Assembly: GCA_905182985.1 (NCBI GenBank) | Contig: CAJJDN010000021.1 | Location: 404,802 to 468,801 of the forward strand | Length of the DNA: 64,000 nucleotides | Reading direction: 5' to 3' | From: Paramecium sonneborni | Lineage: Eukaryota; Ciliophora; Oligohymenophorea; Peniculida; Parameciidae | Shown: in pieces, positions 29,799-41,657 of the stretch | How positions within the stretch are numbered: the stretch's first letter is position 1 | How the letters are laid out: the number at the start of each line of letters is the position of its first letter | Position numbers and translations under genes: made by a program | Notes under the pieces: model-generated | What the model was told of the DNA's origin: nothing | Seen by the model: only the letters and a program-made list of their open reading frames with translations | The model's database searches: none

Positions 29799-29896
29799 TC
29801 AATTTAAACTACAACTAATTAGTCTACATAATTTTATTTTTTATCATATAATATTTTCTGTTTAAAATTAATTAATATATTAAGTTAAATTTCAAA

Positions 29897-31223
29897 ATGG
29901 GAAATACCATGGTTTTAGAAAGTGAAGATTTTACATAATACAATTTAAGTTTGTTGAAAGATAACCTTACTTATGTAGGCTCTAAATAACATAAGTATTT
30001 GGGCTAAATCCAATTATGGAAGAATAAGTAAGATCCTTAAGAGTGGATATTTTCTAAAGTATTTATACTCTATAGCAATATAGATTACCTAAATAGATGT
30101 TGATCAAAATTTTATTAATTCTTAGCATAATTAACGACTATTAATAAAACATGAAAATTTATTGAAATATTATGGATGTACCATTAAAGAGTAGACATTT
30201 TAAGGAACAATCAAGGAATATAGAATTTATTATGAATTTTTATCAACCAATTTATCAAGGGTTCTTTAAGATCATTAATCTAATGGATAATATATTAAGG
30301 AAACATTTATCTGGAAAGTATTAAAAATGATTGAATTAGTTAATCAATTAAATTTCTACTGTATTTAGCTATCTTGATAGTTAGAATAAGTTTCACTCAA
30401 ATATCAATTTAGATAGTCTCTTTTTTGATTAAGCAAATAATTTAAAAATTTTGGTAAAACCCAAATTAAAAATAGTATCATGGTGCTCTACCAAATTTAT
30501 TATCAAGTTATGCATAAACTTTAGGAAGTTATAATTCTAATGTTTCTTTAAGTCCTTAATAAATGAATGATTATTAAAATCATTTGGCTTAGCTTAAAAT
30601 AAATCCTTATAAGTAAGATTCATATCAATTTGGAATTGTTTTGGTGTCTCTAATGAGTGGTAAAGGTAAAAATATTGATTTTATAAAATTAATTTTCAGA
30701 CGTAACAAAGTACACAGATTTTTATAAGGAAGTAATCCATTATAAGTAAATATTAAATATTTTGGGATCAGCTATTCATCATTATTCTTAATCTTTAGTA
30801 AACATAGTGATCAATTTATTATAATATGATGATTCATTAAGGCCTAACATTTCTTAAATACTCAAAGGAAAAATCTACAAGTAACCGTCATTCTAAAATT
30901 AACCATAATAATATAATTTCCAAAATTTAAATTTATATAGAATAGATTCAAAACAATCTTTTTCTACTTAAAATGATAGATTTCTTTATTCACATTAATA
31001 CTTCAAGACTGTACCAAATCAACAAGTTCCTTAGATACCATAAAGCACAATTTAATACTCTTCCCCGTTAAAATTATCAAAAAGATCATCAAATGAATGC
31101 ATTAAATAATTATCATTTACTGATGTATACTTTACTCCTAAAACAAAATAATCAAGAAGCATTTCTTATAGATATTTATCAGGTAGAACGTTTAGTAAAA
31201 TTTAATCACCTTATATAAAATGA
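29897..31223 (+). CDS. protein kinase-like protein, probably catalytically dead
   Basis: 407 residues after four introns: 30059-30083 (25 nt), 30318-30339 (22), 30454-30475 (22) and 30666-30699 (34). The fold of a kinase domain is recognisable from its succession: HENLLKYYG (alphaC/beta4), a hinge around YYEFLSTNL, HSNINLDSLFFD in place of the catalytic HRDxKxxN loop, SYQFGIVLVSLMSG (helix F) and DSLRPNISQIL (helix H/I). The catalytic Asp of HRD is replaced (HSN) and no DFG is found where expected. So phosphotransfer is unlikely; a scaffold or regulatory role is inferred. The C-terminal 130 residues are Gln/Ser-rich without a domain. Converges with the next minus-strand gene, stops 38 bases apart. 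Confidence 0.7.
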
Positions 31224-31261
31224 TTATTTGAAATAATATATACTGAATATTATAATATTGT

Positions 31262-32411
31262 TCAATATTTTTAATATTTATTGTTTGTATTGGTAACAGT
31301 TGTGGTTTTGTACTCTGTTACAGGTTTAGTTTCAATTTTGCTTTTGAATTCAGTGAATTCTTTTTGATAAGTTTCAGGAAGATATTTAGATCCTCGCTGC
31401 AATTAAGAAGCAGATAAATTGTTTTAGAGTTGAGAATTTCTCACTTCTAAATTCTAGTTAACTTTTTAATTAATCTAATTTAATTTAGTGCTAATAGACT
31501 CTCTAGGATTAAGAGGGTCTTAAAGAGAAGAATATTCATAAACATCTGTTTTTCCGTTGACTGTGGATACTACTTATTTTTTGACTTCAGTTGGTTTGTT
31601 AGTTCCTTTTGTTTCTACAGTATATGTTGTTGTTTTTTAATAATTAGATGTTTAAGGTTAGAGCTATTATTAATATTACATTTATGGTAATTAATATGTG
31701 TTAGGTCCAGTTGATGGTAATTTAGATGGTTAGAATGACTATTATTATTAATTAAGCTAATCTTCTAGTATGGCAATTTATTATTGCTATTGTTATAATT
31801 TATTAGAAAGAGTATTCATCTTATATTTCAATTCCTCATTTTCATGATTTAAATCATCAATATGTGCATTCAGTTAATCTATTTCATTAGGGTTCCCTTA
31901 TTATTAGTTTGATTTTTCGAGTTCTTTTTATAATCTTACTACTTCATCACATTGTTTTTAATAACGATTAACATATTCAAGTTTTTATAATCTCTCATCC
32001 TTCAATTCTTTATGTACTTAATTTAATACAGTTTCTAATTCTCCTAATTATTAATCTTTCATTTATTTAACTTAATCTAACTTCTATCTTTCCAATTACA
32101 ATTTTTAGATTAAATCTTCATTACCTTAACTATTTTACTTTTATATATTTATATAAATATAATACCTAATTTTATTTAGCATATTAGAATTCTTATTACA
32201 AATACAATACTTCCTAGTTTTTTACTCTAAGGGCTTCTGTCATTCGTTACAATTCTTATGTTAGTATTCTCATTCTCTCTATACATCCAGTATGTCTCTC
32301 ATTACTTTAAATAACTTCTTGTTTTTGAGGAGATTAGAATGGTTAATTCATAGATGCTCTTACATTATTTTCTTTTATTACTGAATTTCTTTTCTCTTAT
32401 TAATAATTCAT
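31262..32411 (-). CDS. coiled-coil protein
   Basis: 373 residues after one intron at 32138-32165 (28 nt). Start MNYQQEKRNS at 32411. Residues about 40-190 are a strong coiled coil with Leu/Ile every seventh position and many Gln/Glu/Lys (for example LQLERQKLDQVKQMKDQQ). A Gln/Pro-rich linker and a Thr-rich beta-like tail follow (KTTTYTVETKG, YKTTTVTNTNN). No domain recognised. The composition is like ciliate basal-body or cortical structural proteins, but that is only an impression. Confidence 0.7.
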
Positions 32412-32462
32412 TTATTAATTTAAAATTATTATAATAAAAAAAAGAAAACTTTCAAATTGTAA

Positions 32463-33096
32463 TCAAATTCCAGTTGTATGTTACAAAATATATGTAAAAA
32501 TAGCCATTAAATCTTTTTTATCTATTTTTTTATCTCTGTATATGTCAAATATTTCAATTAAAATTACTTAATCTTATTTATCTAATTTTTAATAACCCAA
32601 AGATTCCATTAATTAACTCATTTTATTCAGATCAAGAATTTCATTCTGATCACAAAGTAAATTTAAACATTCTTACAAAGGATCATAATCTGTAATTGGC
32701 TCCCCATTCCATAATTCATAAATATCCTTTGCACTCACTTCTTACTTTCCTTAAAATACTGTATTAATAAGTGAAATATCAGCATTAGGATTACATAATT
32801 CTATTTTAAAATAACTTTTTACACATTCTTTTTTTTAAATCTTACACAGATATTTTACCATTTTAAGTTCCAGGAACTTTCTTTAAAATTCTCTCCATTT
32901 CACCTTGATCAAAATATACATTATCATGATGTTTACCAAATATTTTATAATCTAAAACAATTAATTAGATTTAACCTAATACTCCAGTTCCTTGAAGTTG
33001 ACTGATATATTTTTTCAATTAAATTGCAGACTACCTTTTTGCATTTCCCTATTATTATGGCTATTGCTACATTGTTTATTTATTAGGCTGATTCAT
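32463..33096 (-). CDS. EF-hand calcium-binding-like protein
   Basis: 203 residues after one intron at 32801-32822 (22 nt). Start MNQPNKQTMQ at 33096 with a Gln-rich N-terminus. Helix-loop-helix pairs can be seen: one near FGKHHDNVYFDQGEMERIL, one near GTQNGKISVQDLKK, one near CDQNEILDLNKMSQLME and one near FDIYRDKKIDKKDLMAIF. The loops keep the spacing and the central Ile of EF-hands. Several calcium-ligand positions are substituted, for example Lys for the loop Gly and Asp for the last Glu, so only weak or no calcium binding is expected from some loops. Probably a calmodulin-superfamily sensor or structural protein. Specific partner unknown. Confidence 0.65.
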
Positions 33097-33240
33097 CTAA
33101 TAAAATTATATTTATAAATAATTATTGATTTTATAAATAATTATTGGTAAGAGGATATTTAAATAATTATTAAGATAAATCTTTTTATTTTAATAAGTAT
33201 AAAAAACTATTTAACAGGTAAAGATATAGTTGTTATATGA

Positions 33241-34216
33241 TCAGAAAATTTGGCAACAGTGATTTCTATTTTTAGGCATACTATCATTGTCAATAATACC
33301 TTAATATCTTAAATATTTAAATCCATTATTAGAAAATGGTTCTAATATTCTATTAATGGTTTATATCATTTCTAAAACTTTATAATCAATTTCTAAGATT
33401 TCTTCCTTCAATGTTTAGATGATTTTTTTCTTTAAATCATTTGTCATATTGAAAGTTAATGATATTCTAAGATAAAATAGTATTAAATACTATAATTCAT
33501 ATTAAATTGGTTAATTTGATTCCTCTAGAAATTTAAGATGTAAGATTTAATTATATTGATTTTGTTTTATATTTACACAGTTATTTCCAATTTACTAATG
33601 ATATAACAATAATGATACATAGATCATATCAACAGTTGTAGCTTAAAGCATTTTATTGTTATTAGAATATAATACAAATTTTAACTTATTTTAGACCTCA
33701 AACAGACAAGAATGCCATTAATTAGGGTATAATTTTTGATCATTTAAATACAATTGATAATTATCGTCATTAGGTTGATTGAGTATAAGAATTTCATAAA
33801 GTTCTTATAGATTTAAGGATTGCTACATAATTTCTATATTTTCAATAATATCTATGTTATTTTTAAAATTATTGATGAGTTCATCTAATTGGAGTATTTT
33901 AAGATGTTTTAGTTTAATGCTGTCTATTATTTCTTCAACAAACATGTTGGCTGTAAATTCAACTGAAACAGAAGATCTCTAAAATGATAATAAATAAAAC
34001 ATTAGTTAAAGGAGTTAAGAAGCCTTCTCTTATATTGTTTTAACACTCTTTAATGACTTCTTTTAATGGATGATCTTTAGTTAGTTTTTTAATAAAGGAA
34101 ACATTTTCATTAATAGGGTCATTATATTCAATGTTCTGTGTTTTAAGTGAGAGCAAAAGACTTAATTTTTTCAAATTAATTTCTTATACTTTAGGTGATA
34201 AGAAATCTAGTTCCAT
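33241..34216 (-). CDS. uncharacterised helical protein
   Basis: 317 residues after one intron at 33979-34000 (22 nt). Start MELDFLSPK at 34216, stop TGA at 33241-33243. Mostly amphipathic helices rich in Leu/Ile/Asn/Glu (ILQLDELINNFKNNIDII, LKKKIIQTLKEEILEID), no membrane segment, ending HCCQIF. No family recognised. Its start lies 36 bases below the stop of the alveolin-like gene on the same strand. Confidence 0.6.
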
Positions 34217-34251
34217 AAAATAATTAATAATATTAAAGTGATAAATAAATT

Positions 34252-35220
34252 TCAATCTCTTTGTTAATTTAAATAATCTCTGGCACTTTTATCTCTGCCA
34301 TGATATCCTCTAGTTTATGATTATCGTTAATCTCCATTTCTATTACTATTATAATAACGATTGTATGGATTAAAATTGAAATTGTTTTCATCATTTGAAC
34401 TTGATCCTTATCTATTTGGTCTTCTTCTTCTTCTTCTTTCTTTAATATCTTCTAAAATTTTAGTATATTTTTCTATTTATTCATCATAATCTTCGTCATC
34501 ATCATCATCATCACTTTCTGGTTCTTATATATAATTAGTTGAAGTAGGTTAAAGAACTCTATTGTTATATAAATTATCAGGATTATATATTGGATTACCC
34601 ATATCATCTGTAATAAATTAATTTTATGGATTAGGATATTTAATTTCTTATTGATAAGGTTTAGGTATCATAACTTCATAAGGAATTTCAACAGGAATTG
34701 GTACTTTCTCTAAAAAATAATTTAATTAATTTATACCTATGATTGTTTAAACAGGAATATATTCTACTATAGTTCTTTCTATAGGAACTATTTCTTCAAT
34801 TTCTTATTCTTCCATTTTGACTATTTATTTTTTTTATGGTATATAATTAACTTTTCTTTCTACTTAAGCAGGTTAGGTTATTTAAAATGGAGGTGGTTAA
34901 ACAACTTATTATTGATATTAAATTTATGGTTAAGATTAAATTAAATTTTAAACAACTAATGGCTGTTATTAATAATTTATCAAATGCTGTGATATTTATC
35001 CCTAATTTAAATTATGGATTGGCATTGAATATTAAAATGGCATTTATCCATTATATTATACATTACCTGGATAAGGTAAAGGCATAAATGTTTATTAAGA
35101 ATTTTATGATTAAATTCCAAAATTCGGTTGAATCATTCCTTATCCCATTTATATATTTTAATTTACTCCAGCACTTAATCTTGGAACTTACAATTAACCT
35201 TATAGACTTTATGCTAACAT
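34252..35220 (-). CDS. alveolin/epiplasmin-like cortical protein
   Basis: 313 residues after one in-frame intron at 34710-34736 (27 nt). Start MLAQSLQGQ at 35220. The N-terminal half is rich in Gln, Pro, Tyr and Gly. The centre (about residues 130-200) has the Val/Pro/Ile/Glu-rich repeat pattern of alveolins and ciliate epiplasmins: KKQIVKMEEQEIEEIVPIE, TIVEYIPV, EKVPIPVEIPYEV. After it come an acidic run (six Asp), a run of six Arg, and a basic Arg/Asn/Tyr-rich tail. Alveolins form the membrane skeleton under the cortical alveoli. Assignment rests on composition and repeat style, so it is moderate. The intron was placed because it joins two repeat halves neatly; without it the frame also stays open. 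Confidence 0.6.
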
Positions 35221-35872
35221 TTTAATTCAATTATTAAATAAATTATTACCTTTTTGACAGTTAAATGTTTTTTCATAAGCAATTCATTAAATACAAGTTA
35301 AAATAGTCTAATGTTCTAAGCCACTGAATTATAGATTCAGGTTTTAAAGAATAATACATTAAGAAATTGTCTATTATAGAAAAACAGGCTCTTTTTAAGA
35401 AATAATACAATAAAATTTATAGATAATCAAGGATCATCTTCAACTAAAATCAATAAAGCATTATTAATTTTATCTATATCTATCTTAAGCTACTAGATAA
35501 TAAAAATCCCTATTAATAAATTGTTACAGATAGACTTTCTATCACTAAATTAAATAATAAAAGCTTTAAAAGTCTAATTGTTACTACATTTTATTCTTTG
35601 AGTTATTAAATTTATTATATACAATGTTTTATTCAATTGTAATTTCAATATATTAAATCTTGAAAGACTTAAATGTTTTATAAATTAATATTGCTTTGAC
35701 TTTAAGAAAAGAAATGAATATAATAAGATGATAAGATCCATATAATCTATATTAAAAATAAAAAGAGAATTGAATGCATATTGAAATAAGAAAATAATCT
35801 ATTATATCTGATGAGTAACAATTTATTAGTATTAATATAAATATTTAATGTACATAATAAATAAAATATTGA
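35221..35872. other. intergenic; one open frame of doubtful value
   Basis: A plus-strand frame open for about 138 codons (about 35320-35737) exists, rich in Y/L/I/Q. With only TGA as stop, such length is expected by chance in DNA this AT-rich. No start could be joined to it. Nothing else is seen. Confidence 0.4.
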
Positions 35873-36342
35873 TCATGCTTCTTAATTTATTTGAAGTCTT
35901 TCACACAAATCTTTAAGGTATGTAATATTTTAATTAATTCTTGAGTTTTTATCCTTAATAATTGAGCATGCTACAACATTTCTACTAGTACCACACATTC
36001 TGCCTAAGTCAACTTTGCTCTTAACAAATACATATGGGACATTCTATTATGACTAAATAATTCGAATACCTTATCCTCACATAATAATGGTAAATGAAGA
36101 ACGATTTCCAATGGAGTTGTATCAGCAGCAATTATAACTAATTCTGCAATACCTCTATTTAAGGTTTTGGTTGTTTCATTGGCACCTTTTTTTAACTTTT
36201 AATTGTTATGAATATTACTTATTTTAAGGCAGCTGCTTATTAAGCAAGTTCTAGAATTTAAGGTTCTACTTCTTCATTAGCTAAAGGCTGGGCTCTCTCA
36301 GGGTATTCACTTTACTATTTCTATAGGCATACTAATTACCAT
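35873..36342 (-). CDS. SNU13: SNU13 / 15.5K, L7Ae-family U4 snRNP and box C/D protein
   Basis: 131 residues after three introns: 36315-36339 (25 nt), 36196-36218 (23) and 36044-36069 (26). Recognisable core: [19 protein letters not shown] (RNA contact), [46 protein letters not shown]. This is the L7Ae fold that binds kink-turns in U4 snRNA and box C/D snoRNAs. Length matches the usual 126-130. The first intron comes directly after the ATG, so exon 1 contributes only the start codon. NHP2 is the nearest alternative, but the [15 protein letters not shown] run favours SNU13. Confidence 0.9.
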
Positions 36343-36585
36343 TAGTTATTATGTTTACAAAATATTAAATGTTAATTAAATGTTTAATTTATATTCGCTA
36401 TATATAATCAATCAATATTTTCTTTATTTAGAAAGTCATTCTAATTATATGAATAGATGTCTATGTTTCTAATAAATATTCAGAAATATTATTAAAATAA
36501 TATTATGAATTCTATAATTTTAATATTAGCTAGCAGATAAGAATATATATTTCACCTTTAAATATTGGAGGCTCAGATTAATTCA
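36343..36585. other. divergent spacer
   Basis: 243 bases between the minus-strand SNU13 start and the plus-strand start at 36586; presumably holds both promoters. No motif could be named. Confidence 0.4.
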
Positions 36586-37937
36586 ATGACTAGTAATGAC
36601 CGATCAATTTTGGTCTAAAAATTATAATATAAGATTCTAAAAGTAGAATAGAAAAGAATTTAAATAGAATCACAAACTTTATTGAATTATTCTGAGCCAA
36701 GAAAAATTTTATAGAAGCTTGTGAAAAAATATATTAAAATCCAAGGTTATTATTACTAAAAATTGCAAGTATTAAGACATGTAAATAGTTATACTTCCCA
36801 ATATTCAGTTAAAGAAAATAATTTTTACCAATGCAGAGAAACTAATTATTTAAAATAGCAAGCAATACTACTATGAGTTCTACTGAAATCATACAAATAA
36901 TTATCAATCTATAAAAAGAAAGGTTAGTTCATTAAATTGATTCTTTAGTTAAATCCATAAATAGAAATGAAGCCATTTAGTATTCTAATTTATATAAATT
37001 TAGAACTGATTTAATTACAAATAGAAATGAGAAGTTCTGTTAAGATCCAATTTAGAGTTTGGATTACTTAAATCATATTCATTTAACTTATTATTTGATA
37101 AATAAACCAACTTCAAAAAATGATCCTTATGATATAATGAATTTAGATGAATAAACAAAAGAATATTTAACATCAGGTTTTAAAAGTTATGTTTGTTGTT
37201 TAACAAAGACTAAAAATGTATTTATTCCAATTGAAACAACTTAAGAAATTACTTTATTTAGATATGAAAAATATTAAAAAATTTTAAATGAATAAAATTA
37301 TGCTCTCAATAAAAGAATTACCAAATTTTACTTTAAAAATTATCAATAAATTTAATCAACCCTTGAAAAATAAATAATATGTTCAGTGCATCGTTTGCCA
37401 ATAAGATAACAATAAAAATAAAATAAAAGGAATATTTTTCACAAAATGAGATTAAGTAAATAAGAAAACGAAGGTAGAAATTCTAGAACTTTTTAAGATG
37501 GATTTTAAACTGATAAAGAACCATATATAGGTAATTCAGTAGGAATGGAATCATAAGGTGAAATATTAACACATTTAAAGAATATTGTACTTTCTTCATC
37601 AAAAACAAGAGAATAGAAAAGCATTAATGAAAATAAAAAATTTATTCTTCGAGAAAGTTTTATAAGATATGAACAAGAATAGATTTAAAGTTAATTAGTC
37701 TTATGTGGTAAATCAATGAAATTTCCTAATAATGATTAAGAGAAAAAAAGAATCTTTAGTAACATCTTTGAAAACAAAGATCATGTTCATAATGCTTCTA
37801 AAGATAAATCTGGAGAATAAGTTTCAACAAAAAATTAAAAATTCTAAAAATTAGGTTTGAGTAATAAATATCATTTAATAAAAATAAAACAAAATTGTAG
37901 TCAACTTAAATTATAACAATTATAGATTTAAAATTGA
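36586..37937 (+). CDS. uncharacterised Asn/Gln/Lys-rich protein
   Basis: 440 residues after one intron at 36808-36836 (29 nt). Start MTSNDRSILVQK; the N-terminus is helical and basic. The middle has a short Cys/hydrophobic segment (GFKSYVCCLTKTKNVFIPIE) and the C-terminal half is disordered-looking, rich in Lys, Asn, Gln and Ser. No membrane segment and no domain recognised. An internal ATG just after the intron (MSSTEIIQ) is an alternative start, but the upstream exon reads like protein. Confidence 0.6.
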
Positions 37938-38335
37938 TTAATGTAATTTATGTGATAATATTGTTTAACTTAAGATATATTAGTTAAATGAAATATTTAT
38001 TTTAAAGTTGAAATATTATAGATAAATATAATATTTATATATGAATTTTAATAATTAAAATGTAAAACCTAAATAGGCGGTTTTACTATAATTATCATGA
38101 TAAATTGATTAAAAATGGTAAATTAGAATTGATATTGGCATAATTTATATGCTGTTATTTATTTTCAATTATTATGCTAAATTTATTTAAATTAATTCTT
38201 TATGTTTTAATAAAACCATAATTGATTACATTTAATAAAAAGAGCAATAGAGATTTAGTATATTCATTAAAATTAATTTTAAAATAAAAATTATATTAAT
38301 ATATGAGCATATTGAATAACTAATCAATTTTTTAT
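37938..38335. other. intergenic with small hairpin
   Basis: AT-rich spacer. It holds a perfect 8-bp stem (gtaaaacc at 38062-38069 with ggttttac at 38079-38086) and, just after, the palindrome ttatcatgataa. Could be a 3' UTR fold of the upstream gene; no known RNA family recognised. Confidence 0.35.
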
Positions 38336-38339
38336 ATTT

Positions 38340-39015
38340 TTGAGGGTTGGGTCTTAGAATTTGGGACATTTCATTGTTTATTGAAGAAGTATAAGTTATT
38401 ATGTAAGATAAATAATAAATAGAAAATTAATAAGATAACAAATTGATATTCACCTCCTAAAATAATTTATTGTCAAATACTTATTAGAAAAGACTTAAAA
38501 GAAATCTCTATTAGAGATGGAATAAAATTAATTCATTTGGATTTCTTAGTTGAAGGAAAACTCAGAAATTATAATGTACTCTTTTTTATGAGTCTTTCAA
38601 ATCAAAGGATTACATAGCTTAATATTTTTGCGCAGAAAAACATAATTTTTTTAAAGAATGCTTAATTAGATGGTTATTGATACGTTCGAATAAAAAAGGT
38701 AGTTCCTTAATGTTTATAACAATCAAAGCCATAAGATCTAATTAAATGAATAGTTTTAATTATCAGCTTTTTATTCTCATGAATATAATTTTATAAATAA
38801 TTATCGAGAATATTAATCTCTATATATTCTAACAATAAAATTAAGAAAATCTAATAGAAGTTAAAAAGGATAATGATTTAATTTAAATAATGTTATGTAT
38901 TTAATGAAAGAGGATTAAAAAATTGTAAGAAATACTTTTAATTGGATTGATAAATTGTTAAGTTTTAAAAGTATTGATGATATGAATTAGATTAATAATA
39001 GTAATTTATGATAGT
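38340..39015 (+). pseudogene. broken or unresolved coding region, unknown family
   Basis: Protein-like stretches occur in successive frames: INSFGFLS, then after an in-frame TGA a stretch with CTLFYESFKSKDYIAQYF, then one with RWQFLNVYNNQSHK joined by a plausible 26-nt intron, then after another TGA a stretch with FNWIDKLLSFKSIDDM. I could not remove the two TGAs with introns of normal size. The order of helices faintly recalls an RGS domain, but no diagnostic residue is certain. Either a decayed gene or one with sequence errors. Confidence 0.3.
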
Positions 39016-39233
39016 AGGAATCTGTATAGTTAGATAGCAAATATAAATCTGTTCATTTAGAATAGTTTCAGTAGATTGAATATATATATATATATTTTAT
39101 CATTTTAATAAGGTAATTCATTACTTGATTTGAATATAGATGTACAAGTAATTTAAAACAAAGAAATAAATTTTAGTAAATGCTTAATTGGACTTTGAAT
39201 AAGAAATATAAAATATTTTAGCACAAAATTTAT

Positions 39234-39635
39234 TCATTCAAACTTGCGTGAGCCTTTTCTCTCAATTTCTCTTTCAACAAAACTTATAAAAGTAAATTAA
39301 ATATTCTCGCTTTATGTTCTTTATCTAGCCATCTTCATAGGACTTGGAGTAAGTTATTAATCTAGCCAAACAACAGGAGTTTTACCATCTTCTTCAACTT
39401 CTTAGATTACAGTATTAGGATCGCAGTATATTTTTGTTTTAATTTAAGGCTATGAGATTATAGAGTTTGTGTTTACTATGTCTGTCTAAGCATCACTAAG
39501 CAAATCTAGATCATCCATACCAACATCTGGTTCTTATTTTGGTTTTAAACATGGTTTTTTTGGTGCCTTTTCAAAAGTATTTACATATTCTTCATAAGTC
39601 ATAGAAGAGTTCAATCTCTTACGTTATTCTTCCAT
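39234..39635 (-). CDS. small uncharacterised protein
   Basis: 133 residues, intron-free. Start MEEQRKRLNSSMTYEEY at 39635, TGA at 39234-39236. A charged N-terminal helix, then a Pro/Lys-rich segment (KAPKKPCLKPKQEP), an acidic patch (DDLDLLSDAQTD) and an Arg/Lys-rich end. No domain recognised. Confidence 0.55.
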
Positions 39636-39775
39636 AATTTTTATTTTTGTTATTTATAAAGATCTTATTTTATTTATTATTAGGTAATTAGTCTTGTGTT
39701 TTGATTTATATAACCAATATTACACTGCAAATTAATTTAAATAGAGAATGATTTTGATTAAAAGCAAAAGGAAAA

Positions 39776-40372
39776 ATGAATAATCAATTTGAAAGTTAGG
39801 ATTAAATAGAAAATATTGTATACTAAAAGGTAAGTCATCTTATTAACAAGAATGAAAATAGATAATAAAATTAACTTGAATAGAAATCTAATAATATTTA
39901 CAAATAGAAAAAAGGATTTAAGTTTTTTAAAATGATAAGAGATATATTATAATTTTATATGTGACAATTACCTGATTAAGTAATCAATTATTTTAGTGTA
40001 TTAAGAATAGTAGTATAATATTTAATAATACTATAGATTGCTATATTAGAAAGAATTAATAATTAAAATAGAAATAAAATAGAAATAAAAGAGGAGATAA
40101 ATATAATTGAAAATAAAATAGTTTTAAATAAATTGAAAAACAAAAAGATTGATTTTATTTTAAAGAGAATACGAAAGAATAATACTTATTTTTAGATTGA
40201 ATTGTTTTATTAATAAGTGATGATTATATTTAAAATGTAAGTTGTATATTTGAGATGTAAATTGTAAGTTGATAATTTTAATGAGTTGTTAAAGAAGAGA
40301 GAATAAGAATGCAAATTTTATAAACTTTTATGGTTAAGAGAGAATAGTATATAAAAAAATATATTGAAGTGA
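39776..40372 (+). CDS. possible small coiled-coil protein
   Basis: Start MNNQFESQDQIEN at 39776 and TGA at 40370-40372. One TGA at about 39962 must be removed. The only candidate is a 36-nt GT...AG intron (about 39961-39996), longer than usual here. A second optional in-frame 21-nt intron follows codon 18. The result is about 186 residues of Lys/Asn/Ile/Glu-rich helix (for example NKIEIKEEINIIENKIV). Composition could be chance. Low confidence. Confidence 0.35.
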
Positions 40373-40515
40373 GAGAATAGGAAATTTATTATGGTGAAAT
40401 GAAATATAATTATATTTTTAAACTTAGATTTTGATTAAATAATGCATATTTTAATTTTAATTCTATGTAAGTGTTGTGGAAGAGATATTAAAATAAGATA
40501 ATAAAATATAATCTA

Positions 40516-41585
40516 ATGAGTTTTCAAAGGATTGGAATAAATGAAAATAAAAACAATGATAATACATGTTCTATCTCTAAGAAGGATAAAAAAGAAGCAA
40601 AAGCCGAGAGTTCTATGTTATAGTTCTTGCAAAAAAATATGGCCAAAAATAAGGGTACATTTTTAAATACTTATTATTAAAAGGTTTATATGAAGACTCA
40701 TTAACGATAAATGGCATAGAATAATTTGAAAATTATAAAAAGATGGTTAAACTTGAATAGAGAAGAGAATCAACCATTGTCATATCAAGAATCTTATTTA
40801 AAGGATCTTTGAGATAAAGGTTTGAAAGACTTACTAGTATCAATACTATACCATAATTGATGATAATTCCTAAATACTAATTATTTTGTAAGATGTTCAT
40901 TAATTTAAATACCATTTTATTCAATTAAACTTTAGCATTTTAAGAAATAGTTATTTAATTTAAATAGGATTATTAAATAGAATTTAAGGTATAATTCTTA
41001 CAGCAATTCTTATCAATTTGGAATGATGTTTTTCATTTAAATTGGAAATAATATGAAAATAATAAACTTAGTTTAGAAGTAGCCATTACACATTAATAGT
41101 TTTAATCAAATGATGATAAAATTCAAATATTTTAATAGAAATTATTGAATTATCTTTAAACTAAAGGAGAATATATAGAATTATATCCATTACCAAAGAT
41201 GGAAGATATGTATCAAGAATATAAATGTTAATATTAAGAATCAAAAATTACACATATTATAATAAAAGATAAATAACATTTATAAAATAATAACAATTAA
41301 TAAGATAATAATCAATTAAAATATATTGCAATTGAATTATAATAGTATTTTAATATCAGAGATGTGTCCAATATGTATTTGATCAATGTTGAAAAATATT
41401 TAATTAAAAAATAATATGATTTGAATTAAAATAATGGAATTATGAAAATTATTAACGATCTAATAATTAAATATCCTGAATGGATAACATTGATTTAAGG
41501 ATAAAATGATTAAATAATTAGAATCAATAGATCTATTGATATAAAATAATTAATGATAGAATATGAATGCTTAGATTGCAATTGA
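40516..41585 (+). CDS. CDT1-like replication licensing factor (tentative)
   Basis: 346 residues after one intron at 40655-40683 (29 nt). Start MSFQRIGINENK at 40516, TGA at 41583-41585. The central part (about residues 110-190) reads LPKY-like start IPKYQLFCKMFINLNTILF, then FQEIVIQFKQDYQIEF and LQQFLSIWNDVFHLNW. This follows the pattern of the CDT1 geminin-binding winged-helix domain: a helix with L..~F..ld..i, a tF..l..~v segment, then rF...hL.qi...~P. If correct, it loads MCM helicase at origins. The C-terminal part has IIKYPEWITLIQG, which may be the second CDT1 winged helix. No signature residue is absolute, so this stays tentative. Confidence 0.5.
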
Positions 41586-41657
41586 GAATTATATAAATAA
41601 AAAGAACAATAACACAAATATTATAATTATAATCTATGTCATATATTATTATAAATC

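Noticed and set aside
35320..35737. Plus-strand frame of about 138 codons
   Set aside because: No joinable start, low-complexity composition, and such length is expected by chance when only TGA stops translation.
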